Shown here one piece after another: positions 26,021-35,134 of a stretch of 64,000 nucleotides of DNA; the first letter of the stretch is position 1; each line of letters begins with the position of its first letter. This DNA is from a bacterium. Its GTDB lineage: Bacteria; UBP6; UBA1177. The notes beneath the pieces were generated by a model. That model saw only the letters and a program-made list of their open reading frames with translations. It ran no database searches and was not told the origin of the DNA. The position numbers and the translations under genes are program-made. The stretch is from NCBI GenBank assembly GCA_017963125.1, contig JAGCUA010000030.1:23956-87955 (forward strand). Direction: 5' to 3'.

Positions 26021-29000
26021 TTATTCCAAAACGATCGTTTTGTGTTTTCCGCCGAAGCAGCTTGCCGGCTGGCTCAGCTTGTTTCTGCATTTTTTGCAGT
26101 CTTTGTTGTCATATTCATCATAATCGCCTTCTCCGTCGTAAAAAATGACTTCTGTTTCGGAACTACTGCACTGCACGTTTGAAGGAGGCAAAACCGTGAA
26201 TATTTTTCCGCTGCCGTAAGCAATTTTCAGTTTTGTATCTGATGCAAAGCTGTGGGTTTCGACAGCACACGAGTGATACATATCCAGACACAGATTGAAA
26301 GAGTTGCAATCAAAAGTGTGGTTATGATGTTCGTCTTTAAAAAATACGAAATCACCTTTGACCGTAAAATCGTTCTGATAATTTTTTAACACGGAAACTG
26401 AATGAGACAACGCCTCGACCCCTTCACAGGCTGAGGGCATCTCAGCATTCAGAGTAAGAGTGTAATCGTTTGCCGCAAGGCACTCCGGAGCATTGAAAGA
26501 GACCGAAAGTGCTTTGTTTTTAAAGTTGATCGCGGCGCTGTCCGGAGTTTCATCTGAAGAAAGAAGACAGTATAGAAAAGCGTTCGCAGAATTTTCCGTA
26601 AATTTTTTCGTAAAACTCGTGCTGTCTGAAAAGGTCACGCGAACCTTCATATTTCTGAACTGACCGATGGAATCAATCGGCAGTGCGGCAGAAAAAAGAG
26701 TATTCAGAGAAGCAGGTTTCAACGGATAGCTGCGGCTCACTACAAGTTTCTCCGTGCTGTCCTGAAGGACTCCGTTAAGATATCGGCCGTAAAGATAAAG
26801 CTCGACTTTGGAAATTTCAGCCATACCGCCGGAATCAGCGGAAATCTTGACTTTAAACGGATCCCCTGAATGGAGGAACTGCCCTTTCTGAGGCTCAAGA
26901 GAAAGATTCAAATCTGCAATATCGAAAAACTTGAATCCCGCGACATCTGTTCTTTTAGTCGAAGTTGAACTGCTTTCTACCGTAACTGTGTAATAGCCGC
27001 TTCCAGAAAGCATTGAAGGGATTATATCACTGTTATTCGAGCAGTTTGATGAAAAATTGGCATTTCCCTGTTTTGTTATCGTGCATTTGTAATCGACTCC
27101 GCTTTTCGTCTCCCACCAGAGATAGGATTTGCCGTTGCTCGTAAAAAACTTTTCTTTTAAATTCACCTTCAGAGGTTCGACCGCCGCAAAATCCATCTGC
27201 AGCGCAAGGGGATGTTCCGAACGGTTGCCGACCTCGTCGTAAGCGGTGAGCATGAAGTTGTTCATACCGTTCACGCTACCGTCAAGGCTGCAGTAGAACT
27301 TGTTACAGTCACCCTGCATACCGCCGCTGTTGACATTCGGCACATAGAGACAGCTCTTTATCCACCCGACCTCCGACGACTGAATAAAGAGGCGTATATT
27401 TTCGGGAACAGAAAAATTATCGGTGTATGAAATCAGGATCTGCGGTTTTCTTTTTCCGGCTATCGAATAACCGCCGTTATTGCAGTTGGGAGAATCTACG
27501 CAGCTGTTTGTGAAGAATTGAGAAGCACCTGGAACACATTCCGTAAAAATCGAATTTTCCGTATCGTAAGAAATAAAACCGGGAGCTCGGTCATCAATAA
27601 AAACTGATCCCGCAGCCTCTTCGAAATCCTCATTCGTACAGTTGCCGACTTCATCGCAAACCGAGAGGAAACCGGAGCATTTCACCACTTCGGAATCAGT
27701 CGAAGGTGTTATAAGATTGAAAAAATCGAGACTTTCGCCCGATGCGGCATAGCCGAGCGTCTTGTCATGGACAGAATTTCCCTCAGAACCGCGGCATGAA
27801 ACCTTAAAAGCCCATTTTGCGACATCTTCACCCGGATCGACAAGAGAAACACTGAAATAATTTTTATTCGTGACACCGTTTCCAAGAAGCACGCGTCCGT
27901 CCGATTCCACCCTTATCAGAGGAAGATCAGGCGGGGTCGTATCGACCTTGAACGAACCGTAAAGAGTCGAGCTGTTCCCTGCGTGATCGACAGCTGTAAG
28001 AGCAGCTTTGTAAAGACCGTCTGAGGCACTTCCGGCAAGCCCTGCTTCAAGCAGAGCCTCAGCAAAATCTTCAGCCATAAATGAACATTCGCCTGCAGAA
28101 CAGCTTTCCGAGATATTTTCAAAAACAACAGTTTCTTCATCCTCCCATTTTGAAAGAGTGAATTTTATGCTTTCGATCAGGCTGTCGGATGCGTTCCATG
28201 AAATATCGACATCTTCGCTCCTGACAGTTCCTTCAGGATAATTCATATTCAACAAAGGTTTTTTGTTGTCGAGAAAAACAGGGAATTCCTTTTCCGAAAC
28301 ATTGTAGGCTATATCCTGAGCCGAAATTGAAAACGGGATCTGCTTTTCCATCGGAACGGCGCCCTCATCGGAATATTCGGCAAGCATGGTGAATACGAGA
28401 CTTTCATCCGAGAATCCGCTTCCCGCGATAGTTTGCGGCTCGATCCGCTTTACTCTGAAAACGAAATCGGGATCATTGCTCTTCAAGGCGACAGAATCGA
28501 GATCGGCAAAACTCCCGTTTTCCGGAGTAACTCTGAATTTAAGAAGAAAAGCCTTTGCAAAATGCGGCATTACACCGTGCTGAAGATCATACTGCACAAA
28601 TCCGCCCTTCGTGTAGCTTCCGAGATCACCTGTAATCTCTGCACCATCTTCATCTTCCGCTTCAAAAAGATCATGAAAACCCGAAATTTCTATTTTCGGA
28701 CCCTGAGAATCGACCGGGACGGGGACACTTTCAGCCGGAAAAAGGAACTGATCGGAATTAGATGCGATCTTTCCGACAATAGTTCCCAGCTGGTTAAAAA
28801 CTGTTTCATTGAAAGAACTTGTAAGAAACCTCTTTACAGAAAGGGCGTAGTAGTATCTGAAAAAATTGGAGTCAAGTTCCGTTTTTTTAGCATCATCACC
28901 GAAAAAGAGCTGCGTTTCGCCGTTTTTTCCGTTGAAAACCGTATCCTGATAATCTTCCTGAAGAAGCCGCAGAACATTGGAAACATCGTAAATTCCGTGC

Positions 29001-30901
29001 TCAGAGCCGATATTCGTCTCCATAAAGTAAGCAAGGTATTCAAGTCCGGCAAGGAGAACGAAATATTTGCTCCTGCCGTCAGCAGCATTCGTATTCAACG
29101 GATCTTCATTCCACCCGAAAGCATGGCTCAAGTGCTGCGAAAGGTGCTCCGAAACAAGGTTAAAGAGCTCTTCATCGTTAATATTTCCCTGATTTCTGCG
29201 GCTCGCAAAAATATAAGTCCCGACAGTCGTAAGCGGCGTAACGACGACATCTTCATCGCTTACCGGAATAAATACTGCCGACAAAGTGCCGTTGAAATGC
29301 CGGGATCCGCTGTTTTCCGAAACTGCCGGATCGTAAACGCCGCCGGAAACGCTTACGATGCACACTTGTCCGAGTTTCACCTTTACTTCGTCTTCCGACA
29401 AGGCGGGATCTTCACCGCTTCTGCTTTTCTGACTCCCTCCGCATGATACGGAAACGCTTTCGAAACTGCTGAGAGGATTCGTTATGAACGCTTTTATCCT
29501 CACAGAAACTGTATTTTTCGTATAAAACGGAAAAGATGTCCTGTATTCTCTTTTATTCACGAGAACACTGCATTCAAGAATGTTTTTCCCGTCAGGAAGT
29601 TTTTCCGTATCCACTACAGCTTTATACTGATCGCTGCTGCCGCTCTGATTTTCCATCACATATCCTTCAAGCGTGCAGGAAACATCTTCAACGACATATC
29701 TTTTGTGTGTTGCTTCGACCTTTATATCGATGCTGCTGTGCGCAGGATCGTCTTCTGCCGCAGTCAGATCAAGAGTTCCGTGCCTGTAGAAATCAGCGTG
29801 GATCAAAGGCGCTTCGTTGTTCACATGTATCGTTTTTTCAGCACTCTCCACAGTTACACCGTTACTTGCTTCACAGCGTATGAGCACATCTTTTTCGTCT
29901 TCGATATTTGCGGTAGTGAAGCTCCCATGAAAATAAGCTGCATCTTCATTTTTGTCGGCCAGTTTTTCTCCGTCTGCGGAACAGTTCAGCGCCACGATCA
30001 TATTTTCGGGTTCAGCTTTCGCTTCGACCTCAACCGCACCGCTGAAATACTCCGGCACGGCTCCTTTGTTTCCTTCCGGATAGACTTCGATATTTATAGA
30101 TACACCGCTTTCCCCAGCCTCTTCGCCGCCTAAAAATTCAGCTTGCGAATTCCTGATTTTTTCACTCCATTCTTTAAGTTCGGCGGCAGAAAATTTATCG
30201 CTGACCTCACTTAAAAAATCTGCGAGAAGTCCTTTCATAAAGGCCGCACCGACTGCTGCACTTCCGAATTTCGCATGAGTCGAACCGTTGATGACGTTGT
30301 CGTCGGCAAGATCGTCATAAAGCATATTGAGCAGATTTTCTGTCGAGAACTGGGTTTCTGCCTGAGTATCATTGGCAGCCGAGACTGTTTCGGCGATTTT
30401 TGCAAAAGCCTGACTCCACAGATAACGCTTTGTAGCGTCTGTCAGCGAACTCTGAAGCTCCGGAAAGACATCACCCGAAATATCGAGATAGCCGGACCAC
30501 TCTGATTTAGAGGTAGCAGATCTGTATTTTTCTATAAACGAAGAGAAAAAATCTACCGTTACGACGATGTTTTTTTCTTCAGCCGCTTTAACACTGCTTT
30601 CACAGCATCCGTTCCATGCGACAGCCTCGTCCGATGAGACGAGATCGAGAGTCCCGCCGCAAACTTCGACTTTGAGTTCCCCTATATTCCGCACCGATTC
30701 GAAGCGCATTTCACCGTTTTCATCCGTTTTACCTGACAAAACCTCAGTCTCTCCGTCAAAAACCTTTACCTGAGCGTTTTTCTGAACAGCTCTTACAGTG
30801 AGATCAAACTCCAGTATACCGTTGTCGGGCCGTTTCCCGTCACATGAAACAACAGTCGAAAGAAGAGCGAGACAAAAGAAAAAATTAAAAATCTTTTTCA
30901 T
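26021..30901 (-). CDS. Giant Ig-like-repeat lipoprotein, last gene of T4SS-like operon
   Basis: A 1626-aa protein with a lipoprotein signal, lipobox VVSC (Cys20). The start resembles carboxypeptidase-regulatory domains (VKVFDGETEVLSGKTDENGE). Later stretches show repeated Ig-like strand patterns around FNGTLSAVFIP, DISWNASDSLIESIKF, YKAALTAVDHAGNSS and DTTPPDLPLI, plus Cys pairs typical of exported proteins. The C-end has a CKKC motif and a Cys shortly after. No enzyme motif is visible. It overlaps the preceding gene by 4 bases (ATGA) and is the last gene of the nine-gene leftward operon, so it is probably exported or displayed by, or anchors, that machine. It could be an adhesin; this is inference. 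Confidence 0.8.
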   Translation of the reverse strand: MKKIFNFFFCLALLSTVVSCDGKRPDNGILEFDLTVRAVQKNAQVKVFDGETEVLSGKTDENGEMRFESVRNIGELKVEVCGGTLDLVSSDEAVAWNGCCESSVKAAEEKNIVVTVDFFSSFIEKYRSATSKSEWSGYLDISGDVFPELQSSLTDATKRYLWSQAFAKIAETVSAANDTQAETQFSTENLLNMLYDDLADDNVINGSTHAKFGSAAVGAAFMKGLLADFLSEVSDKFSAAELKEWSEKIRNSQAEFLGGEEAGESGVSINIEVYPEGNKGAVPEYFSGAVEVEAKAEPENMIVALNCSADGEKLADKNEDAAYFHGSFTTANIEDEKDVLIRCEASNGVTVESAEKTIHVNNEAPLIHADFYRHGTLDLTAAEDDPAHSSIDIKVEATHKRYVVEDVSCTLEGYVMENQSGSSDQYKAVVDTEKLPDGKNILECSVLVNKREYRTSFPFYTKNTVSVRIKAFITNPLSSFESVSVSCGGSQKSRSGEDPALSEDEVKVKLGQVCIVSVSGGVYDPAVSENSGSRHFNGTLSAVFIPVSDEDVVVTPLTTVGTYIFASRRNQGNINDEELFNLVSEHLSQHLSHAFGWNEDPLNTNAADGRSKYFVLLAGLEYLAYFMETNIGSEHGIYDVSNVLRLLQEDYQDTVFNGKNGETQLFFGDDAKKTELDSNFFRYYYALSVKRFLTSSFNETVFNQLGTIVGKIASNSDQFLFPAESVPVPVDSQGPKIEISGFHDLFEAEDEDGAEITGDLGSYTKGGFVQYDLQHGVMPHFAKAFLLKFRVTPENGSFADLDSVALKSNDPDFVFRVKRIEPQTIAGSGFSDESLVFTMLAEYSDEGAVPMEKQIPFSISAQDIAYNVSEKEFPVFLDNKKPLLNMNYPEGTVRSEDVDISWNASDSLIESIKFTLSKWEDEETVVFENISESCSAGECSFMAEDFAEALLEAGLAGSASDGLYKAALTAVDHAGNSSTLYGSFKVDTTPPDLPLIRVESDGRVLLGNGVTNKNYFSVSLVDPGEDVAKWAFKVSCRGSEGNSVHDKTLGYAASGESLDFFNLITPSTDSEVVKCSGFLSVCDEVGNCTNEDFEEAAGSVFIDDRAPGFISYDTENSIFTECVPGASQFFTNSCVDSPNCNNGGYSIAGKRKPQILISYTDNFSVPENIRLFIQSSEVGWIKSCLYVPNVNSGGMQGDCNKFYCSLDGSVNGMNNFMLTAYDEVGNRSEHPLALQMDFAAVEPLKVNLKEKFFTSNGKSYLWWETKSGVDYKCTITKQGNANFSSNCSNNSDIIPSMLSGSGYYTVTVESSSTSTKRTDVAGFKFFDIADLNLSLEPQKGQFLHSGDPFKVKISADSGGMAEISKVELYLYGRYLNGVLQDSTEKLVVSRSYPLKPASLNTLFSAALPIDSIGQFRNMKVRVTFSDSTSFTKKFTENSANAFLYCLLSSDETPDSAAINFKNKALSVSFNAPECLAANDYTLTLNAEMPSACEGVEALSHSVSVLKNYQNDFTVKGDFVFFKDEHHNHTFDCNSFNLCLDMYHSCAVETHSFASDTKLKIAYGSGKIFTVLPPSNVQCSSSETEVIFYDGEGDYDEYDNKDCKKCRNKLSQPASCFGGKHKTIVLE

Positions 30902-31524
30902 ACTTTCCCCCAGTTATAATAGTTCACAAAGAATGTTGCACCGAAAAAACCGAACAGATCAAGCGAATGATCGTGCGGCGACCACTTGTAGAGCACTTGT
31001 GCTGAGAGCATTATCCACTCCCAGACTCTGAACTGAAAATCAAGCCCCGCAGCGACAACTCCGTTTACTTTCGCATAGTCATCTTTGTTGTAAGAGGCGA
31101 TAGTTCTACCGCCTTCATCAATAAATTCGATATTTGAAAATGTCTCGACCTTGAATCCTCCGCCTGCAACAAGATGAGGCGAGAAAAAAGTGCCGGCAAA
31201 AATATTGTATCTCAGCAGAACAAGTGTCTGGACCCGCCAGTAATCGAAATATTCCTTCCCTTTGACATCCTGAAACTCAGCTTTCCTCGAAGTGTCGCCG
31301 ACCCGCGTAAATGAAGGCTGCAGACCGATATCGAAATTGTCGGTAAGACCGAAAAAGAGGTTGAGTCCCGCATTCCAGCTAGCATATACGACAGTTGTTT
31401 TACTGTCGGTTTTAAGTGAAAACGGGAAAAATCCGCCTCCGCCTATATTGATCTGGATCTCCCCTTCTTCTGCAAAAAGCACAAAAGAAAGCATAAATAA
31501 AATCAGAAAAACAAATCTTTTCAT
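30898..31524 (-). CDS. Small outer-membrane beta-barrel protein
   Basis: A 208-aa protein with a signal peptide (MKRFVFLILFMLSFVLFA) followed by alternating hydrophobic/aromatic strands: IQINIGGGGFFPF, WNAGLNLFFGL, FDIGLQPSF, RVQTLVLLRYNIFAG, LVAGGGFKV, GVVAAGLDFQF and MLSAQVLYKW. It ends with an aromatic-rich strand, as in outer-membrane barrels of 8-10 strands. ATG 31524 follows the VirB10-like stop by one base. It is the eighth gene of the T4SS-like operon and precedes the giant lipoprotein, so it may form the outer-membrane port or its assembly platform. No family assignment beyond barrel is claimed. Confidence 0.72.
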   Translation of the reverse strand: MKRFVFLILFMLSFVLFAEEGEIQINIGGGGFFPFSLKTDSKTTVVYASWNAGLNLFFGLTDNFDIGLQPSFTRVGDTSRKAEFQDVKGKEYFDYWRVQTLVLLRYNIFAGTFFSPHLVAGGGFKVETFSNIEFIDEGGRTIASYNKDDYAKVNGVVAAGLDFQFRVWEWIMLSAQVLYKWSPHDHSLDLFGFFGATFFVNYYNWGKV

Positions 31525-31525
31525 G

Positions 31526-32563
31526 CTATTCCAGATAAACAAAAAACGATGTTCCGGCAGGAACTCTGTATTCCTGCCTCATTTTGCCGGCCTCTTCCTG
31601 CTTTGCGAGCTCTGCCGTTGCCGGATTCACCGTGTTTGCAGCAGCCGTCCCTGCGGTACTTCCGACACTTCCGGCGAGTCTCGATACGACTGCGCCGGCA
31701 GTTTTGGTAATTCCCTGCTTTACTTCCGACTTGATGTTCTCATCGGCGATATCGGTGACTTCCGATTCGATTCCGGGATCTTTCCCCGAAACGGCGAACC
31801 CTTTAACGGCAAATTCGTCTGCACCGATAATAAGTTTTGAAAATGCGAGCTGGGTCCGCTTGTTGATGAAACTCTTGGCGGATCCGTAGAACTTGGCTCC
31901 TTTCGGAATTTCACCGATTTCTTCAAGAACAGTAGCAACGACGGTGGATTGAGCAGTAGACCGTATCGAAAAATCGAGCCTGACCTTCACTTTGACATCG
32001 TGCAGAGCAAATATTTTCTCTTTTTTTGCCTCATTTTTAAGCCCTTTGACGAAAACTCCGCCGCCTGAGCTTTCCCCTCCGGGCACGAAACGCCTTTTCC
32101 TTCCTGTTTGAACGGTGCCCGAAGCTGCTGCATCGCTCATTTTTGCATAAACCTCGAGGATCTCCCTGTCCTTTTCCTCATTTTTATTTCTTTTCTTCGG
32201 CAAAGCCGCATCTGTAGGAGCTTTGGCGTGTTTTTCTTCCGATCCAGAAACATGATTTTTAGATGATTTCGGATTATTCATCGCCGATTTTATGTCACCG
32301 ACAACTCTGCCGCGCGCGAGCTCGCTAAAGTCGTTGAATTTAACTTCTTCCTCTCTTTCATTCTCCCGCTTCCCGCCGCTGAAAGCAAGCGCAGTAAAAA
32401 CCAGAATTAGCGCCGCAAGCCCAAGAAGCACCGCATAAAAAGTAACTTTTCTGCGCATGGCGGCATACTTATCACCGTTATCTTCGTGCTTAACAGATGC
32501 CGGCTCAACGATTTTTTCACTTTCAGCCAGAATTTCGAGAGGCGATTTTTCCTTTTTTTCCAT
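31526..32563 (-). CDS. VirB10/TraB-like T4SS protein
   Basis: A 345-aa protein with a short cytosolic N-part, one membrane helix (about 42-62), a charged low-complexity periplasmic linker (about 65-160) and a beta-rich C-terminal domain. The C-terminal domain has VKVRLDFSI, STVVATVLEEIGEIPKG, KLIIGADEF, GKDPGIES and the final YRVPAGTSFFVYLE, a strand typical of VirB10/TrbI/TraB ends. VirB10 spans both membranes and gates the outer-membrane channel. It shares one base (TAATG) with the VirB9-like gene before it. Similarity to Bacteroides TraM is also possible, but the VirB10 fold is the best fit. Confidence 0.78.
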   Translation of the reverse strand: MEKKEKSPLEILAESEKIVEPASVKHEDNGDKYAAMRRKVTFYAVLLGLAALILVFTALAFSGGKRENEREEEVKFNDFSELARGRVVGDIKSAMNNPKSSKNHVSGSEEKHAKAPTDAALPKKRNKNEEKDREILEVYAKMSDAAASGTVQTGRKRRFVPGGESSGGGVFVKGLKNEAKKEKIFALHDVKVKVRLDFSIRSTAQSTVVATVLEEIGEIPKGAKFYGSAKSFINKRTQLAFSKLIIGADEFAVKGFAVSGKDPGIESEVTDIADENIKSEVKQGITKTAGAVVSRLAGSVGSTAGTAAANTVNPATAELAKQEEAGKMRQEYRVPAGTSFFVYLE

Positions 32564-33510
32564 TAAAACGACACCTTCAGTTCAAGTTTACGCTTTTTTC
32601 CAGCACTTTCGTTCACTTCGATTATGTATTCGCGGGAATAGTCTTCGTCGCTTATTTTAAAGGCGATGCCACCGCTTACTATCTCATCGAACTGCATCGA
32701 AAATTTGTCGATGTGATACTGCGCGTTGTCGATCTCGACCTTTCCCCCTTTTGTAGAATAGATCTTCACCGATTCTATGTGGAAACGCTGCCGGTAGCGG
32801 TTTTTTACCGAAAAATTGACAGTTACCAAGGCATCTTTCCCGATCTTGCAAATGCGGTCGCTCCTCAGAAAGACAAGATTTTCCTCTGTTCTTGCCGAAT
32901 AGCTGCTGCACTGGAAAAACTCACTGAAAGACTTCGCCATCATCCCGATCATGTTTTTATCTATCTCTTTTTTTATTTCTTTCATCCGCTTTTCGTACTT
33001 TCCTTCGAGCTCTTTCCTCAACATTTCCAGATGTTTATTGACTGCCTTATTCGAAGTTTCCCACTCAGGATAGGAAAAAATTATCCTGTTGCTCGCCTCT
33101 TCAGTCGGACGTATCACGAAATTAAAGATGAAAGCCTGGCCCGAATTTATTTTGAACTGCACATTCGAACTCAAACCGTACATCAGAGCCTCTTCAGGTG
33201 CTTCGCTGAACATAAGTCCCCACACTTTCATTTTCAAAGGCTCCGTTTCGACCTCGATTTTAAGAAGTCCGGCATCACCTACCGTCGGAGTTTCGGTAAG
33301 CGAAATATTTTCAGGGAATTCAAAAACAAAGACTTCACCTAAAGCGATGTTCACCGTCCTGTAAATCACGGTATCGCTGTTCTGTATCGTAATGACTGCG
33401 ACTTTTTCCGTGATCGGGATAAATTTCGCCTTTTCTTCCTCGCTCTCGAAATCCCTGCCAAGCACATTCATCACAGCTGAAAAAGCTAATAAAATCAGAA
33501 GTTTTTTCAT
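32563..33510 (-). CDS. VirB9/TraK-like T4SS protein
   Basis: A 315-aa protein with a signal peptide (MKKLLILLAFSAVMNVLG) and a beta-rich mature part. The N-terminal stretch (VIYRTVNIALGEVFVFEFPENIS, seen in part) resembles the start of VirB9/TraK proteins, where extracted strands build the inner layer of the core complex. A helical insertion (about 155-185) interrupts two beta domains. A Cys-containing segment (FQCSSYS) lies near residue 205. The assignment rests on fold-like pattern and on position between VirB8-like and VirB10-like genes, as in many T4SS operons; sequence alone is weak. Confidence 0.65.
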   Translation of the reverse strand: MKKLLILLAFSAVMNVLGRDFESEEEKAKFIPITEKVAVITIQNSDTVIYRTVNIALGEVFVFEFPENISLTETPTVGDAGLLKIEVETEPLKMKVWGLMFSEAPEEALMYGLSSNVQFKINSGQAFIFNFVIRPTEEASNRIIFSYPEWETSNKAVNKHLEMLRKELEGKYEKRMKEIKKEIDKNMIGMMAKSFSEFFQCSSYSARTEENLVFLRSDRICKIGKDALVTVNFSVKNRYRQRFHIESVKIYSTKGGKVEIDNAQYHIDKFSMQFDEIVSGGIAFKISDEDYSREYIIEVNESAGKKRKLELKVSF

Positions 33511-33515
33511 TCAGT

Positions 33516-34247
33516 CTACTCTTTTTCCTCTTCAATAAGATATTCTTTTCCGTTTTCAGTCAGATAAGCCCTGAGCTCCCTGAAATCATCAAAACTTTTT
33601 CCGGTGTAAAAATCGACGAGAAGCCCGTCAGGAGAGAGTTCGAGCGAGACAGGAACTACAAGAAGAAGCGCCGAAAACCAGACTAAAGTTTTCTTTTTTT
33701 CGTTTTCTCCCGAATAATCGACGGCATTTCCGAAAGTCATCTCTCCCAAACCCTCGACGGTTACCGTAGAACCTACATTCAGCGCACCTTTCACGACTTT
33801 CAGTTTTGTCAGAGAAAACTTCGTTTCGAAATTTTTGTTTTTCCAGGTTTCTATCTTTTCGTTGTGAACAGATTTGTCGAGAAGGATCTGCCTGAATTTA
33901 GGTGTCAGCATGTTGTAGGCCTCTTTCAAATCCTCGTCGATATTGGGGCTCACTCCGTCGAATTTTCCGATAAAATCGGCAATAAAGCGGTGCATTCTGA
34001 CAAGATTTGTAGAGGTTTCCAAAGTCTCGCTACCGGAAAAAACAATCCGCCTTCCATCTTTGTCGAAAGCTATTACCGGTGCGGGTTTCAGCAATATTGA
34101 CCATGCGAAAAGAAGGGCTGCAAGAGTGATCAGAAACATCATCAGACAGAAAGCAAAAGCAAGAATCCGGAAAAATTTCCTCATCTTTTCAATATCGCGG
34201 TACTTCAAGGTATCAAAAAATTTCACTGCATCATCTTTTTTCATCAT
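33516..34247 (-). CDS. VirB8/TraE-like T4SS protein
   Basis: A 243-aa protein with a short cytosolic N-end, one strong membrane helix (FFRILAFAFCLMMFLITLAA, about 25-50) and a periplasmic domain. It contains STNLVRMHRFIADFIGKF and EAYNMLTPKFRQILLD, the helix-then-sheet arrangement of VirB8/TraE/TrbF. VirB8 scaffolds the inner-membrane complex and is needed for assembly. Its ATG overlaps the previous gene by 4 bases. The next gene follows after 5 bases. The order VirB8-VirB9-VirB10 supports the call. Confidence 0.75.
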   Translation of the reverse strand: MMKKDDAVKFFDTLKYRDIEKMRKFFRILAFAFCLMMFLITLAALLFAWSILLKPAPVIAFDKDGRRIVFSGSETLETSTNLVRMHRFIADFIGKFDGVSPNIDEDLKEAYNMLTPKFRQILLDKSVHNEKIETWKNKNFETKFSLTKLKVVKGALNVGSTVTVEGLGEMTFGNAVDYSGENEKKKTLVWFSALLLVVPVSLELSPDGLLVDFYTGKSFDDFRELRAYLTENGKEYLIEEEKE

Positions 34248-35134
34248 TTCATCCTGTAACGGTCAATATAAGCCGAAGTTATAGTCTTTATGTTAGCAAC
34301 TGCACTTCTGATCTGCTCCGAACCGACCGTTTTTGAAGCGAAAAAAGGTATCGCCGCAATGCCGGTCCCCATAAATAAAAGGCCTGAAAATACCGTTACA
34401 GTGTCTCTGTCCATTCTGAAACTGTAAGGGCAGGCGCATATCTCGGAAGCAAGTTTCATTATTTCGACCTGCGCCTTACCCGTGATGAAGATAAAAACGG
34501 CATAAAGCACAGGCCACAGGGCAAAAACAGCGATCGAGCGGAAAAAACCTCCGATGGAAGCGAAACCCTGATTGGGAAAGGCCGGAAAGACCAAAGCAAA
34601 GCAGAGCCCGACCATATTCAGAGACATCAGAGTCCCCCATCCGTATGAAAAGATCACCTCTTTCGATACCCAGACAAAAAGCATGAGTAAAAAAACGGCC
34701 AGTTTGCAGAAATACTGGAAATAAAAAGATGTGATCAGAGCAGTTCCGGCCTCGCCCAGCAGAGGATCAGAAAACTGCGGACACGTTTCCGGAATGCTGC
34801 CTGAAAGCCCGGAAATCATCAGAAGGTTCGAGGAATAGAGAGAAAAGGCTTTGAAAAACTCCTCGTCAAGTTCTCCGACTATCGGAAATTCATAGGTTAC
34901 AAGCATTATTTTTTCGATAAAATCAGGCAGATAAAGATAAAGCAGTATTGTCAGTGCAGATTTCCACGCAACTCCTGCAAAATCGGGCTTTTCAGACTTC
35001 TGTATTTTGAAAATTTCAGTCACAAAACTTATTGCGAGACCTACCGAAATCACAATGAAAACGACGCTCCACAGCCAGCCGGCACCCGCAGATTCCAGCA
35101 GAGTTTTAGGGTTGTAGCAGATATTGAAATTCAT
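34244..35134 (-). CDS. VirB6/TrbL-like polytopic membrane protein
   Basis: A 296-aa protein with about six hydrophobic segments: LWSVVFIVISVGLAISF, LTILLYLYLP, LAVFLLMLFVWV, MSLNMVGLCFALVFP, SIAVFALWPVLYAVFIF and VTVFSGLLFMGTGIAAIPF. A Cys-containing loop (SEICACPYSF) lies near 230. The size, helix count and place after TraC fit VirB6/TrbL/TraG-N-like channel proteins. Sequence identity in this family is always low, so the call leans on context. It overlaps both neighbours by 4 bases. Confidence 0.65.
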   Translation of the reverse strand: MNFNICYNPKTLLESAGAGWLWSVVFIVISVGLAISFVTEIFKIQKSEKPDFAGVAWKSALTILLYLYLPDFIEKIMLVTYEFPIVGELDEEFFKAFSLYSSNLLMISGLSGSIPETCPQFSDPLLGEAGTALITSFYFQYFCKLAVFLLMLFVWVSKEVIFSYGWGTLMSLNMVGLCFALVFPAFPNQGFASIGGFFRSIAVFALWPVLYAVFIFITGKAQVEIMKLASEICACPYSFRMDRDTVTVFSGLLFMGTGIAAIPFFASKTVGSEQIRSAVANIKTITSAYIDRYRMK

